Origin: an uncultured Rickettsiales bacterium
Lineage (GTDB): Bacteria; Pseudomonadota; Alphaproteobacteria; Rs-D84
Length of the DNA stretch: 64,000 nucleotides
Direction of reading: 5' to 3'
NCBI GenBank assembly: GCA_900546225.1
Contig: URBZ01000004.1
Coordinates: 1-64,000 of the forward strand
A program made the translations under genes and the position numbers. The notes under the pieces were generated by a model. The model ran no database searches, was not told the origin of the DNA, and worked only from the letters and a program-made list of their open reading frames with translations. Below, in pieces: positions 26,094 to 34,110 of the stretch (positions are counted from its first letter, which is position 1; each line of letters starts with the position of its first letter).

Positions 26094-28096
26094 AGGTCTG
26101 GGTAAACTATAACGATAAACGTTGGAAAAAATATAAAATTGATTTTGAAAAAATCGTGCAGATGGCGGCTGGCCCTGCATACAAGGATTCAGAGGTTTCA
26201 ATTACATTGACCAATGATGATGAAATTCATGCCTTGAATCGTCAGTGGCGCGGTATTGATAAACCGACGAATGTTTTGTCTTTTGAACTGGGTGATCCGG
26301 TGTTGCTGGGTGACATATACATATCATTGGATACTGTTGCACGTCAGGCGGCGGACGCAAAAATATCTGTGGCGGAACATACCGCGCATATGGTTGTGCA
26401 TGGTACTTTACATTTAATGGGGTATGACCATATTACGGATGCGCAGGCCACAGAAATGGAATCTTTGGAAATAAAAATAATGAAACGTTTGGGTTATAAA
26501 AATCCATATGCAGACGAATCGACGCCGGTATGCAACAGCGAAAAATGTTGTGTCGGCAGTCGGCTGATTTCTTTTTTAGAAAAATTCAAAATTCGTAAAA
26601 ATGGTGTGATGCAATATATTGCGATGGCGATGCTGGGGTTGGCGACATCATTTGGTTTTGCCCCATTTAATATGTGGTGGTTGTCCGCCATTTCCATTGG
26701 TGCGGCGTACTATTTGATGGTGCGCGCGGCGGGCATCCGCGACGGGGTGGGGCGGCTGTGGTTGCGCGCAATACCGTTTGGCGCGACATACAGTGTATCT
26801 ATGTTTTGGTGGACGCTGCATTCCATATACGTTGTGCCAGAATTGGCGGCACAATTTGCTGTTTGGACATTGCCGGCGTTGTTGGGGTTGGCGTTGTTTG
26901 GGGCGGTTGTGTTTGTGTGGCCGTTTGTTTTTGCAATCCGTACGCGCGTGGCATCTGGCGCACGTCCGTTTGTGTTTGCAGGACTGTGGACGCTGGTGTT
27001 GTGGTTGCGTGAATGGGTGTGTACTGGGTTTCCATGGAACCCAATTGCAAATATCACATTGCCGATGCCGATTGTTGCAAATTCTATGTCGTTGTGGGGT
27101 GCGTTGGGGCTGACGTTTGTGGTGACAGGTTTAATTGCGGCAATAGTTGAATTTTTGCGTAATCGCAAAATATTTCTGCCGATGATTATTTTTATAATTC
27201 TGGCTGTATGTGGCGGTGCGTACGGTGCGCGTAATATTGCACTGTCAAATGTTGGGGCGGAAAGAGGTGCGGTAATGGTGCGTGTTGTTCAGCCCGCGCG
27301 GTCACAATCGGACAAGATTTCATATTCATCGCGCAATGACAGAATTGCCCGCGCAGTTGAAAATGTGCGCGGTTTGGTAACACTGGCAGATGCGGCATCC
27401 GCCCCAGATTTAATTGTTTTTCCGGAAACAACATATCCGTTTGCGATTGTGCCAAACGATACATTGGAAATGGCGGCGCAATTATCGCGACCGGTTATTA
27501 TTGGCGCAACATATGCCCCCGCATCGGGCGTGTATAATTCAATGGTTGTGGCGGCGTTGGACGGCACAGTGCGTGATGTGTATAATAAATCGCACCTTGT
27601 TCCATTTGGGGAATACAGTCCGTTTGGTATTATGCCGTCGCCGGCAAATTTGACGGCGGGGGCGGGGGAAACCACAATTACGGTGAATACTGCACATGGC
27701 GATTTTACATTTGCACCGGCAATTTGTTATGAAATTGTGTTTTCAGATTCATTGATTCCACGTGGTATAACACCGAACGCGATTATCAATATTACAAATG
27801 ATACTTGGTTTGGGGCGACACCTGGAACGTATCAGCATCTGGATATGGTGCGCCGTTACGCAATCGAAAGTGGGTTGCCGGTTATTCGTGCAAACTATTC
27901 AGGAATCAGTGCGTTTGTTGGCGCAAATGGTGAAATAATTTCATCATTAGACATTGGCGCGGCTGGTACGGTTGACGGGTTTGTGTGGGGTGCGCATATG
28001 ACGCCGTATCGTGCGATTGGCCGCAATGGCTGGTTGATAATCATATTGGCGTTTGCGGGGTCGGCGTCCGTACTGTTTAACAAAAAATACCGGTAA
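26090..28096 (+). CDS. YbeY-Lnt fusion: rRNA endonuclease plus apolipoprotein N-acyltransferase
   Basis: 668 aa in one frame. Residues 1-150 are YbeY, with the zinc motif H104-x3-H108-x5-H114 (HGTLHLMGYDH). A short linker leads to about eight membrane helices (from about 175) and a nitrilase domain with the Lnt triad: Glu in VFPETTYPF (about 447), Lys in NKSHLVPFGEY (about 501) and Cys in APAICYEIVFSD (about 547). YbeY processes 16S rRNA in the cytoplasm; Lnt adds the third acyl chain to lipoproteins in the inner membrane. In many proteobacteria ybeY and lnt are neighbours with corC between; here corC is missing and the two are joined. The start overlaps the previous stop (ATGA). Confidence 0.92.
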   Translation: MKVWVNYNDKRWKKYKIDFEKIVQMAAGPAYKDSEVSITLTNDDEIHALNRQWRGIDKPTNVLSFELGDPVLLGDIYISLDTVARQAADAKISVAEHTAHMVVHGTLHLMGYDHITDAQATEMESLEIKIMKRLGYKNPYADESTPVCNSEKCCVGSRLISFLEKFKIRKNGVMQYIAMAMLGLATSFGFAPFNMWWLSAISIGAAYYLMVRAAGIRDGVGRLWLRAIPFGATYSVSMFWWTLHSIYVVPELAAQFAVWTLPALLGLALFGAVVFVWPFVFAIRTRVASGARPFVFAGLWTLVLWLREWVCTGFPWNPIANITLPMPIVANSMSLWGALGLTFVVTGLIAAIVEFLRNRKIFLPMIIFIILAVCGGAYGARNIALSNVGAERGAVMVRVVQPARSQSDKISYSSRNDRIARAVENVRGLVTLADAASAPDLIVFPETTYPFAIVPNDTLEMAAQLSRPVIIGATYAPASGVYNSMVVAALDGTVRDVYNKSHLVPFGEYSPFGIMPSPANLTAGAGETTITVNTAHGDFTFAPAICYEIVFSDSLIPRGITPNAIINITNDTWFGATPGTYQHLDMVRRYAIESGLPVIRANYSGISAFVGANGEIISSLDIGAAGTVDGFVWGAHMTPYRAIGRNGWLIIILAFAGSASVLFNKKYR

Positions 28097-28111
28097 TCAC
28101 CGGTATTTTTA
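28081..28111. terminator. Bidirectional terminator
   Basis: ATACCGGT-AATC-ACCGGTAT with A-run before and T5 after, between the fused gene and the convergent RHH gene. Confidence 0.85.
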
Positions 28112-28306
28112 TTTATAATTTTTCAAAATCCAAACGCGAATTGCAGATGACAGATTGCGCGACCCGCGCGTGCGGTCAATCTGGTTTATAATTCCGCTGG
28201 GGGTTGTGCCACGCACTGCGGCAATTTCATGCAGGGCGTCGACAAATTCTTCTTCCAGTGAAATACTGGTGTGATGGCCCGACAAAGATACAGATATTTT
28301 TTTCAT
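28109..28306 (-). CDS. Ribbon-helix-helix protein (RHH_4 type)
   Basis: 65 aa. SVSLSGHHTSISLEEEFVDALHEIAAVRGTTPSGIINQIDRTRGSRNLSSAIRVWILKNYK matches the alphaproteobacterial RHH_4 family, here broken at the usual helix turns; the piece GSRNLSSAIRVWIL is the best-conserved part. A small DNA-binding protein, perhaps the autoregulator of its operon. GGGGA precedes the ATG, 3 nt after the stop of the SUKH-like gene. Confidence 0.85.
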   Translation of the reverse strand: MKKISVSLSGHHTSISLEEEFVDALHEIAAVRGTTPSGIINQIDRTRGSRNLSSAIRVWILKNYK

Positions 28307-28309
28307 GAC

Positions 28310-28750
28310 TTAAATTTTCCCCGAGATTAAACAGTCCTGCATTGCGCGCACGCCATCGTCGTATTTGCGCAAAACTGATAAATTCAAATTGTCCAGCATA
28401 ACGCATGTGCCAAAACTGTCAAATGCAAACCAGAACAAATCATTACGCCCGAATATCGTCAATCCGCGCAGACGCGGATTGCCCGCCAATTCGCGATTTA
28501 GATTCACAATATCTGGAATTGGATAACGCGCGCCACGTGAAACCTCGGTCGGGCCAAAGATATAACCCGAACCCAAATTTATTGCGCCAGATGCGGCGTA
28601 CAAATCAATCATAAATTTTGGCAACATTGCCGCGCGCATATTCTGCAACGCCATATTGGCCAGTATCAACGCATTATGTGGTGCGGGCGCAGACACGGTT
28701 GCGCCACGTGATTTCATTGCGGACAAAAATTCATCAATGGGTTGTGACAT
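28310..28750 (-). CDS. SUKH/SMI1-KNR4-like protein
   Basis: 146 aa. The pattern LPKFMIDLYAASGAINLGSGYIF, then PDIVNLNREL, GLTIFGRNDLFWFAFDS and CVMLDN fits the SMI1/KNR4 (SUKH) fold: surface-decision helix, ligand strand and LDN turn. Many SUKH proteins neutralise secreted or contact-dependent toxins, but chromosomal copies also have unknown jobs. It is the third gene of a tight four-gene operon. Family assignment is by eye and unconfirmed. Confidence 0.55.
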   Translation of the reverse strand: MSQPIDEFLSAMKSRGATVSAPAPHNALILANMALQNMRAAMLPKFMIDLYAASGAINLGSGYIFGPTEVSRGARYPIPDIVNLNRELAGNPRLRGLTIFGRNDLFWFAFDSFGTCVMLDNLNLSVLRKYDDGVRAMQDCLISGKI

Positions 28751-28753
28751 CGC

Positions 28754-29260
28754 TTACTCCATACCACGGGATTGCGCTATTGCCGCGGCCAGTTGTGTCA
28801 ATCTGTCTTCGGTTGCGTTGCCGCCATCGCCACCACCGCCCATATGCGCGGGTACAAAAACCTTCTTTGATGGATTGGGCAACCAAATCATTTCATTGCC
28901 GGATTGTTCGATAATAAATCTGTCCATATTATGTGCGAATGGAAACGTTGCACATAAAAACATATTGTCGGGGGAAATTGCACCGCCCCACATCATCGGT
29001 ATGCGAAATCGCACCGACAGGTTTTCTGGCATGCGCGTTCCCATAATCAGCCCCATAAATTCATTCTGGGTTAAATTCATGAATGCCAGTGTATCAACCG
29101 AATCGGTCAGTGATTCCATAAATGCATGCACGGCGGATTTGTACCGCGCGAACCAGTCCGCGTCAACATGCGCCGCAACCGGACGGTGACATACCAATGG
29201 AATGTCGTCCAGATTCAATTCGCGTGCGCGGCGTTGCGCTGTATCTTGTGACCATTGCAT
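28754..29260 (-). CDS. Uncharacterised 168-aa protein
   Basis: From the ATG at 29260; an in-frame TTG one codon earlier is less likely. The start overlaps the previous stop as TGATG. Not recognised. It is soluble, with an N-terminal helical part (ADWFARYKSAVHAFMESL), a central hydrophobic beta part (LSVRFRIPMMWGGAI, MFLCATFPFAHNMDRFII) and a Gly-rich stretch (AHMGGGGDGGNATEDR). His, Asp and Asn are clustered but no known nuclease motif is clear. The SUKH-like gene 3 nt downstream makes it a candidate partner, which is inference only. Confidence 0.5.
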   Translation of the reverse strand: MQWSQDTAQRRARELNLDDIPLVCHRPVAAHVDADWFARYKSAVHAFMESLTDSVDTLAFMNLTQNEFMGLIMGTRMPENLSVRFRIPMMWGGAISPDNMFLCATFPFAHNMDRFIIEQSGNEMIWLPNPSKKVFVPAHMGGGGDGGNATEDRLTQLAAAIAQSRGME

Positions 29261-30168
29261 CAAATCTTGCCTATGTAATTTATAACGGTATCGATGTATT
29301 CAGAATATGCGTTAAAGTTTTCCGTGTCGTCAGTCGTTGTGGGTGGTGTATTCTGGCGCGTGGCGACATACTGGCGCAATTCATCGATTGAATGAAATAC
29401 CAAAATATCATTATGTTCAGATGTCGCATCGTCGCGTGCGTCCAGCACAAATCCGGTTACATTTATCGTGATATCTTCCAGTGTGTCGACAAAGACTGAT
29501 GTCATTTTATCAATCGCCGCACGCATATCAGATACCCGTGCGCCATTTGCGCCCAGCCATAATGCCTCGTTCGTGCCGATTGCCAACAGCGGTGTTTTTA
29601 TACCGCCAATGCGGGCGGGCGTTTTAATGGTATATCCGGCATTTATAAACACCTGTTGAATATCGGCGTTTGTTGCCGCAACCGCGACGGGGGTGTCGGG
29701 TTGTGCACCGTTTGGTGTGGACATTTGTGTGGGCTGCGTCGCAAATGAAATTGTATTCAGACGTGCAGGGCGCATGTCGGCCGATGGGCCGTTTTGCGCC
29801 GGTGCGGTTGGCGCGGCCGATGGCGCGATTGCTGGGGACGAAATCTGTTGATGTTGCGGTGTTGTATTTTGTTGTGGGGCAGTGTCGTGATTTTTTGATA
29901 CACGCATAATGGGCAGACGAATTTTACGCAGGCGTGGTCGCATAATTAAATACAGCCCCACAATCATCATAAAAACAATAACGACAAATGAAATGTAAAA
30001 CAGTGGTTTGACGGGTGTCTGTATCGCCTGAATATACGCCAAATATTGCCAATGTGCGGACGACAATATGTTAAATCCAAACATTGTGTTGAACCAAAAA
30101 CAGGCCCCCAGCGTCATCGCCAGCAGCCACAACAACCCAAGCAACATATTATCAATTCTGCGTTTCAT
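29260..30168 (-). CDS. Two-helix membrane protein with cytoplasmic domain
   Basis: 302 aa from ATG 30168 (MKRRIDNMLLGLLWLLAM). Membrane helices at about 8-28 and 55-78, a Pro/Ala/Gln-rich linker (about 95-165), then a folded C-terminal domain (VFINAGYTIKTPARIGGIKTPLLAIGTNEALWLGANG). Not recognised. The C-terminal domain has nuclease-associated-sensor flavour but no motif that can be named. A perfect extended -10 (TGCTATAAT; TATAAT 30178-30183) lies 9 nt before the ATG. It heads the operon to the RHH gene. Confidence 0.55.
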   Translation of the reverse strand: MKRRIDNMLLGLLWLLAMTLGACFWFNTMFGFNILSSAHWQYLAYIQAIQTPVKPLFYISFVVIVFMMIVGLYLIMRPRLRKIRLPIMRVSKNHDTAPQQNTTPQHQQISSPAIAPSAAPTAPAQNGPSADMRPARLNTISFATQPTQMSTPNGAQPDTPVAVAATNADIQQVFINAGYTIKTPARIGGIKTPLLAIGTNEALWLGANGARVSDMRAAIDKMTSVFVDTLEDITINVTGFVLDARDDATSEHNDILVFHSIDELRQYVATRQNTPPTTTDDTENFNAYSEYIDTVINYIGKI

Positions 30169-30211
30169 TTGGCTTTTATTATAGCATATTTGTGATAAAG
30201 TAAAAAGCGTA

Positions 30212-30886
30212 ATGATTGATACAGACGATATTCTTGAACATATTGGTGCGGCGGCGGGCATTTGGTGCGCGGCCGATACCGATACGCCTGATTTGGCGGC
30301 GGCGGCTGATTTGGTTGTGGCGCGTGGATTGCGTGATATTTCGGTTGCGCCCGCGGCTGTGCCGATTGTGTGGCCGTGGTTGGAACATACAAATGTTCAA
30401 ATTGCCGCGCGTTTTTACCTGTCGCCCGCGTCGCGTGTTGCCACATTTGACGATGTATCGGATATTGCCGCCCGAATAAATTCCGCGTTCAAACAGGGTG
30501 CGTCGGTGGCACAGGTGTTTATGCGATTGGTCGATGTTGCGTCGTTTGTTCAGAACCTGACCCCGATTCGTTCAGACCTGTTTTTTAACAAGGATTTGGT
30601 TATTGGGTTAAATATTGGTGAAATTGATGCATCAGATTGGGTGGAATTGATTGAAAACCTGAATCAAATCGGCGCGTCTTTGTTGTTGGTGTTGCCACAG
30701 GATCGTGGGTTAAAGTCCGATTTTGTTGGTCGCGTGTATGGTGTGTTGGACGGGCCGGTTGAAAAATTTAATGGTGCACTGCATTGGTATCTGGGGGCGG
30801 GGCAATCCCGCGCAGAACAGGTGGTGCGTTTGGCCACCGCGATGCAGCCCCAGATTATGCCACGCCTAAAATTCTGGGTCGCATGA
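30212..30886 (+). CDS. Uncharacterised 224-aa protein, possibly alpha/beta barrel
   Basis: Not recognised. The alternation of strands and helices (DISVAPAAVPIVWPWL, VQIAARFYLSP, ASVAQVFMRLVDVASF, DLVIGLNIGEIDASDW, GASLLLVLPQD) suggests a TIM-like barrel. No signal peptide or membrane helix. It is divergent from the membrane-protein operon, and its last 21 nt overlap the end of trmB on the other strand. No Shine-Dalgarno precedes the ATG. Confidence 0.5.
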   Translation: MIDTDDILEHIGAAAGIWCAADTDTPDLAAAADLVVARGLRDISVAPAAVPIVWPWLEHTNVQIAARFYLSPASRVATFDDVSDIAARINSAFKQGASVAQVFMRLVDVASFVQNLTPIRSDLFFNKDLVIGLNIGEIDASDWVELIENLNQIGASLLLVLPQDRGLKSDFVGRVYGVLDGPVEKFNGALHWYLGAGQSRAEQVVRLATAMQPQIMPRLKFWVA

Positions 30887-31525
30887 CCCAGTGGTCAGTA
30901 CCAGATATTTTGGTGCGGCCGTTTCTGCCATGTTTTTATGCTGGTAACGCGTCACAATCGTTTCAATGTCGGGCGTGTGCATATGCATGCCAGATTCGCG
31001 CGCGCGTTCGGTTATCCAATCGAAATATTCCCAATGATCTGTGCCGATAATGATTTCGCCGTCATCGCACAGGTGCGCCGCCAGCATTTTTATAAATTCT
31101 GTTTGTAACAGGCGGCGTTTTTCATGCTTTGCCTTGGGCCACGGGTCGGGGTGCAGAATCCAAATCTGGTTAAATTTCATATTGCCTGTGCGCAGAAAAT
31201 CACGCACATCGTCGGGGTAAATGCGAATATTTTTGTATTCTGGCAGAATTTCATTCGTTTTTTCATCTGTCATTGCACCCAACAGGGCTGCAACACCATT
31301 CATAAACGGTTCTGCGCCAATAATAAGTGCGTCGGGGTTATGAATTGCCAAATCGCGTACGTGTTCGCCTGCGCCAAAACCGATTTCCAGAATGTTAAAT
31401 TTGCCGGTCTTTTCGTCGTTTTTTGCAAAAATAGCCGGCAACACATTGTCCAACAAGTATTGTTTACGTGCAGACAGTTTTTTGCCGTGCCGGCGGCCAA
31501 AAGTTCTTATTTCTTGTTTTTCCAT
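30866..31525 (-). CDS. trmB: tRNA (guanine-N7-)-methyltransferase
   Basis: 219 aa. LEIGFGAGEHVRDLA is the SAM-binding loop and QIWILHPDPWPKAKHEKRRL the TrmB signature. It makes m7G46 in the variable loop of tRNAs. TATACT ends exactly 6 nt before the ATG with no Shine-Dalgarno, so the mRNA is probably leaderless. The gene ends inside its convergent neighbour. Confidence 0.96.
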   Translation of the reverse strand: MEKQEIRTFGRRHGKKLSARKQYLLDNVLPAIFAKNDEKTGKFNILEIGFGAGEHVRDLAIHNPDALIIGAEPFMNGVAALLGAMTDEKTNEILPEYKNIRIYPDDVRDFLRTGNMKFNQIWILHPDPWPKAKHEKRRLLQTEFIKMLAAHLCDDGEIIIGTDHWEYFDWITERARESGMHMHTPDIETIVTRYQHKNMAETAAPKYLVLTTGSCDPEF

Positions 31526-31531
31526 ATATTT

Positions 31532-31560
31532 AGTATAGAATCCGATATGTTATAAAACAA
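31532..31560 (-). promoter_or_regulatory. trmB promoter (leaderless)
   Basis: Minus strand: TTGTTT (31555-31560), 17-bp spacer, TATACT (31532-31537), then 6 nt and the ATG. Confidence 0.65.
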
Positions 31561-31573
31561 GGTAAATATAAAT

Positions 31574-33154
31574 ATGAGACAGGGATTATCACAGGATTTA
31601 ATTGCACGCGTATTGGGCGCGGCACCAAAATATACACTGGACGAACTGGAAAAAAAGTTCCCGCCACGTGCGTTGCCAGATGGGGCATTTGTGACGCGTT
31701 TTGCGCCCAGCCCGACAGGATTTATGCATTTGGGCGGTCTGTATGGTGCGCTGGTTGATTGTAAATTGGCGCGTGATACGGGTGGCGTATTTATGTTGCG
31801 TATCGAAGATACCGATACCAAGCGCGAGGTTGCGTCCGCCGTTGATATCATTGTTGATTCAATGCATCGGTTCGGTTTGGAATATAACGATGTGCCGGAA
31901 TACGGCCCATACTATCAATCGCAACGTCGTGATATTTATCACAGTGTGGCGGCGGATTTGTTGGCGCGTGGGTTGGCATACCCGTGCTTTTTGACCGCCG
32001 ATGATATGGAGCAAATTCGTGCAAATCAAAAAGCAGCCGGATTCGCAACGGGTATATATGGTGAATTTGCGCGCGATCGTGATTTGACAGATGATGAAAT
32101 TATGGCGCACTTGGACAATGGCGAAGTACCAACAATCCGTCTGTATTCGGTTGGTGACCCGTCAAAGCGTATTTTCTGCAAGGACGCGGTTCGTGGTTCG
32201 ATTGGTTTCCCAGAAAACAACGAAGATATTGTTCTGATTAAATCAAATGACAGATTGCCAACGTACCATTTTGCGCACTTGGTTGATGATCACTTTATGC
32301 GCACAACGCATGTTGTCCGTGGCGAAGAATGGTTGCCGTCGTTCCCGCTGCATGTACAGTTATTCCGTATGATGGGCTGGACGCCACCGATGTATATTCA
32401 CACATCGACGATTGACAAGATTGATGCGGAAACTGGCAAACAGCGCAAGTTATCCAAACGCAAAGACCCAGAGGCGAATGTTGCGTTCTTTCTGCAAGAT
32501 GGTTGGCCAACGGCGGCGGTGTTGGAATATTTGGGCAATATCGCGGCATCGGGATATGAAGAGGCAAAATCCAAAGGGCAGGTTTCGTCCATATGGCAAT
32601 ACCCACTGCGCGTGAAAAAGATTCCTATTTCGGGTGCACTGTTTGATATGAAAAAATTGGAATGGTGGGCACGTGAATATATTGCAACATTGTCTGTGCC
32701 TGATTTGGTGCGTTGTGTTACAGATTGGGCAAATGAATACGGCAATGATGTGCAAAAAATGCAGGTTCAAAACCCGCAGTATCTGGCGGCAATGCTGGGG
32801 ATTGAACGCGATAATCCAAAGCGTATACGCAAGGACTTTATCACGTGGGCACAGACGTTGGGCGAGGTTGCATATTTCTGGGACGCGTTGCAGAACAAAA
32901 ACACAGAATTTGAATTTAACCGTGATGTCTTGGCGGAATTTTTGAAAACATATAATGCGTCAGATGACAAAGACACATGGTGGAACAAGATTGTCGCGAT
33001 TGCAGCAGCGATGGCGGTTAAAAATGGCGATGTTGCAATGAATTTGCGCGTGGCGGTAACAGGACGCACAAATACGCCCGACCTGTATTCTGTGATGCAG
33101 GTAATGGGTGGCGATATGGTTGAACGCAGAGTAAAGGAGATTATAAATGGTTAA
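31574..33154 (+). CDS. gltX: Glutamyl-tRNA synthetase
   Basis: 526 aa. Class I motifs: HIGH region RFAPSPTGFMHLGGLYGA and KMSKS region RKLSKRK. It charges tRNA-Glu. Since gatCAB is in the same window, it may also misacylate tRNA-Gln for amidation, though a separate GlnRS elsewhere cannot be excluded. The N-terminal extension of about 35 residues before the catalytic core is unusual. AAGG precedes the ATG. Its end overlaps the hemolysin-III gene by 8 nt. Confidence 0.96.
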   Translation: MRQGLSQDLIARVLGAAPKYTLDELEKKFPPRALPDGAFVTRFAPSPTGFMHLGGLYGALVDCKLARDTGGVFMLRIEDTDTKREVASAVDIIVDSMHRFGLEYNDVPEYGPYYQSQRRDIYHSVAADLLARGLAYPCFLTADDMEQIRANQKAAGFATGIYGEFARDRDLTDDEIMAHLDNGEVPTIRLYSVGDPSKRIFCKDAVRGSIGFPENNEDIVLIKSNDRLPTYHFAHLVDDHFMRTTHVVRGEEWLPSFPLHVQLFRMMGWTPPMYIHTSTIDKIDAETGKQRKLSKRKDPEANVAFFLQDGWPTAAVLEYLGNIAASGYEEAKSKGQVSSIWQYPLRVKKIPISGALFDMKKLEWWAREYIATLSVPDLVRCVTDWANEYGNDVQKMQVQNPQYLAAMLGIERDNPKRIRKDFITWAQTLGEVAYFWDALQNKNTEFEFNRDVLAEFLKTYNASDDKDTWWNKIVAIAAAMAVKNGDVAMNLRVAVTGRTNTPDLYSVMQVMGGDMVERRVKEIING

Positions 33155-33893
33155 AACAAAAAAACATTCGCGGGCCCAGGTTAAACAAGTAAAACGCGAT
33201 GAACGTGGTGGACATTTATTGCGCATATTGCGTGCAACGGGATTGTTCCGTTGGGAACGCCCCAGCACAAAATGCGAAGAGGCATTGAATATTTTAACAC
33301 ACGGAATTGGTATTGGTTTGGCGATTGCTGGGCTGACACTGTTGGTTGTGTATGCGGCGTTGGCGGGTAATGCGTGGGCAATCGTATCGTGTGCGATTTT
33401 TGGTTTGACAATGTTCACATTGTATTTCGGATCAACAATGTGTCATGCGACCATTGGTAAAAAGGGCGAATGCTTCTTTGAAGTATGGGACAGTGTTGCC
33501 ATCTATGCGTTGATTGCCGGTACATACACGCCGTTTATGTTGGTAAATTTGCGCGGGCCGATTGGTTGGACGGTGTTTGGTATTTTGTGGGCGATTGTGA
33601 TTTTTGGCGCATTTATGAAAATCCGCAATCCAAAGCAGCAACCAAAATGGATGGTGTTGTTGTATCTGGTTATGGGATGGACATTGCTGTTTATTTTGCC
33701 GGCAATGATAAAATATATTCCTGCGCGCGGTATGTGGTTTATTCTGGCGGGGGGGCTGTCTTATTCCGTTGGGGTCATATTTTATTTGTGGCGTAAATTA
33801 AAATTCTCGCATGCAATATGGCACTTGTTCGTAATTGGGGGCAGTGTGTGCTTCTTTTTCGCGGTGCTGTTTGGATGCATAATCGATTATTGA
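33147..33893 (+). CDS. Hemolysin III / PAQR-family membrane protein
   Basis: 248 aa. After a basic N-terminus and NILTHGIGIGLAIAG come seven membrane helices with STMCHATIG, DSVAIYALIAGTYTPF and a C-terminal HAIWHLFVIGGS. The Ser/His/Asp positions match the metal site of the HlyIII/YqfA (PAQR) family. The biochemical role is unclear in bacteria; membrane-lipid hydrolysis or homeostasis is likely. It is translationally coupled to gltX. Confidence 0.9.
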   Translation: MVKTKKHSRAQVKQVKRDERGGHLLRILRATGLFRWERPSTKCEEALNILTHGIGIGLAIAGLTLLVVYAALAGNAWAIVSCAIFGLTMFTLYFGSTMCHATIGKKGECFFEVWDSVAIYALIAGTYTPFMLVNLRGPIGWTVFGILWAIVIFGAFMKIRNPKQQPKWMVLLYLVMGWTLLFILPAMIKYIPARGMWFILAGGLSYSVGVIFYLWRKLKFSHAIWHLFVIGGSVCFFFAVLFGCIIDY

Positions 33894-33894
33894 T

Positions 33895-33921
33895 AAAAAT
33901 GCCGGTTCGCCGGCATTTTTT
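33895..33921 (+). terminator. Intrinsic terminator
   Basis: ATGCCGG-TTCG-CCGGCAT, a stable tetraloop hairpin followed by T6. Confidence 0.9.
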
Positions 33922-33932
33922 ATTGATTTTTG

Positions 33933-34110
33933 TATAATATCGTCCTAGAATGCGTGGGACATGAAAGAATTTATGATTATTTTGACATTCACAACAACTA
34001 CAACAACCCCCGCGGGGGTGTAATTTCTATTTGCGGTTTTTACCGCGCAGTGCAATAATCAAACAAAACAAAAAAACAACAAAAAACCAAAGTAAGAAAG
34101 GTTTATAATT
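33933..34110 (+). promoter_or_regulatory. thrS leader with two hairpins (candidate attenuator)
   Basis: A perfect TATAAT (33933-33938) starts a leader of about 165 nt. It holds a 20-codon Thr-rich ORF (33961-34023), hairpin 1 at 34006-34019 (ACCCC-CGCG-GGGGT, then G, TAA and a mixed T-rich stretch) and hairpin 2 at 34033-34046 (GCGGT-TTTT-ACCGC). Hairpin 1 starts at the first base of the last Thr codon. The serS leader has the same plan. No clear -35 was found. AGAAAGG precedes thrS. Confidence 0.7.
33961..34023 (+). CDS. Thr-rich leader peptide of thrS
   Basis: MKEFMIILTFTTTTTTPAGV then TAA. Seven of 12 codons from residue 9 to 20 are Thr, six of them consecutive. An internal ATG at 33973 would give 16 residues. 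The end, Thr-Thr-Pro-Ala-Gly-Val-stop, parallels Ser-Ser-Pro-Leu-Gly-Glu-stop before serS. The ribosome site is weak (GTGGGAC). Confidence 0.72.
   Translation: MKEFMIILTFTTTTTTPAGV

Noticed and set aside
31526..31573. Possible Glu-codon leader before gltX, by analogy with serS and thrS
   Set aside because: Only 48 nt separate trmB and gltX; no leader ORF or hairpin is present.
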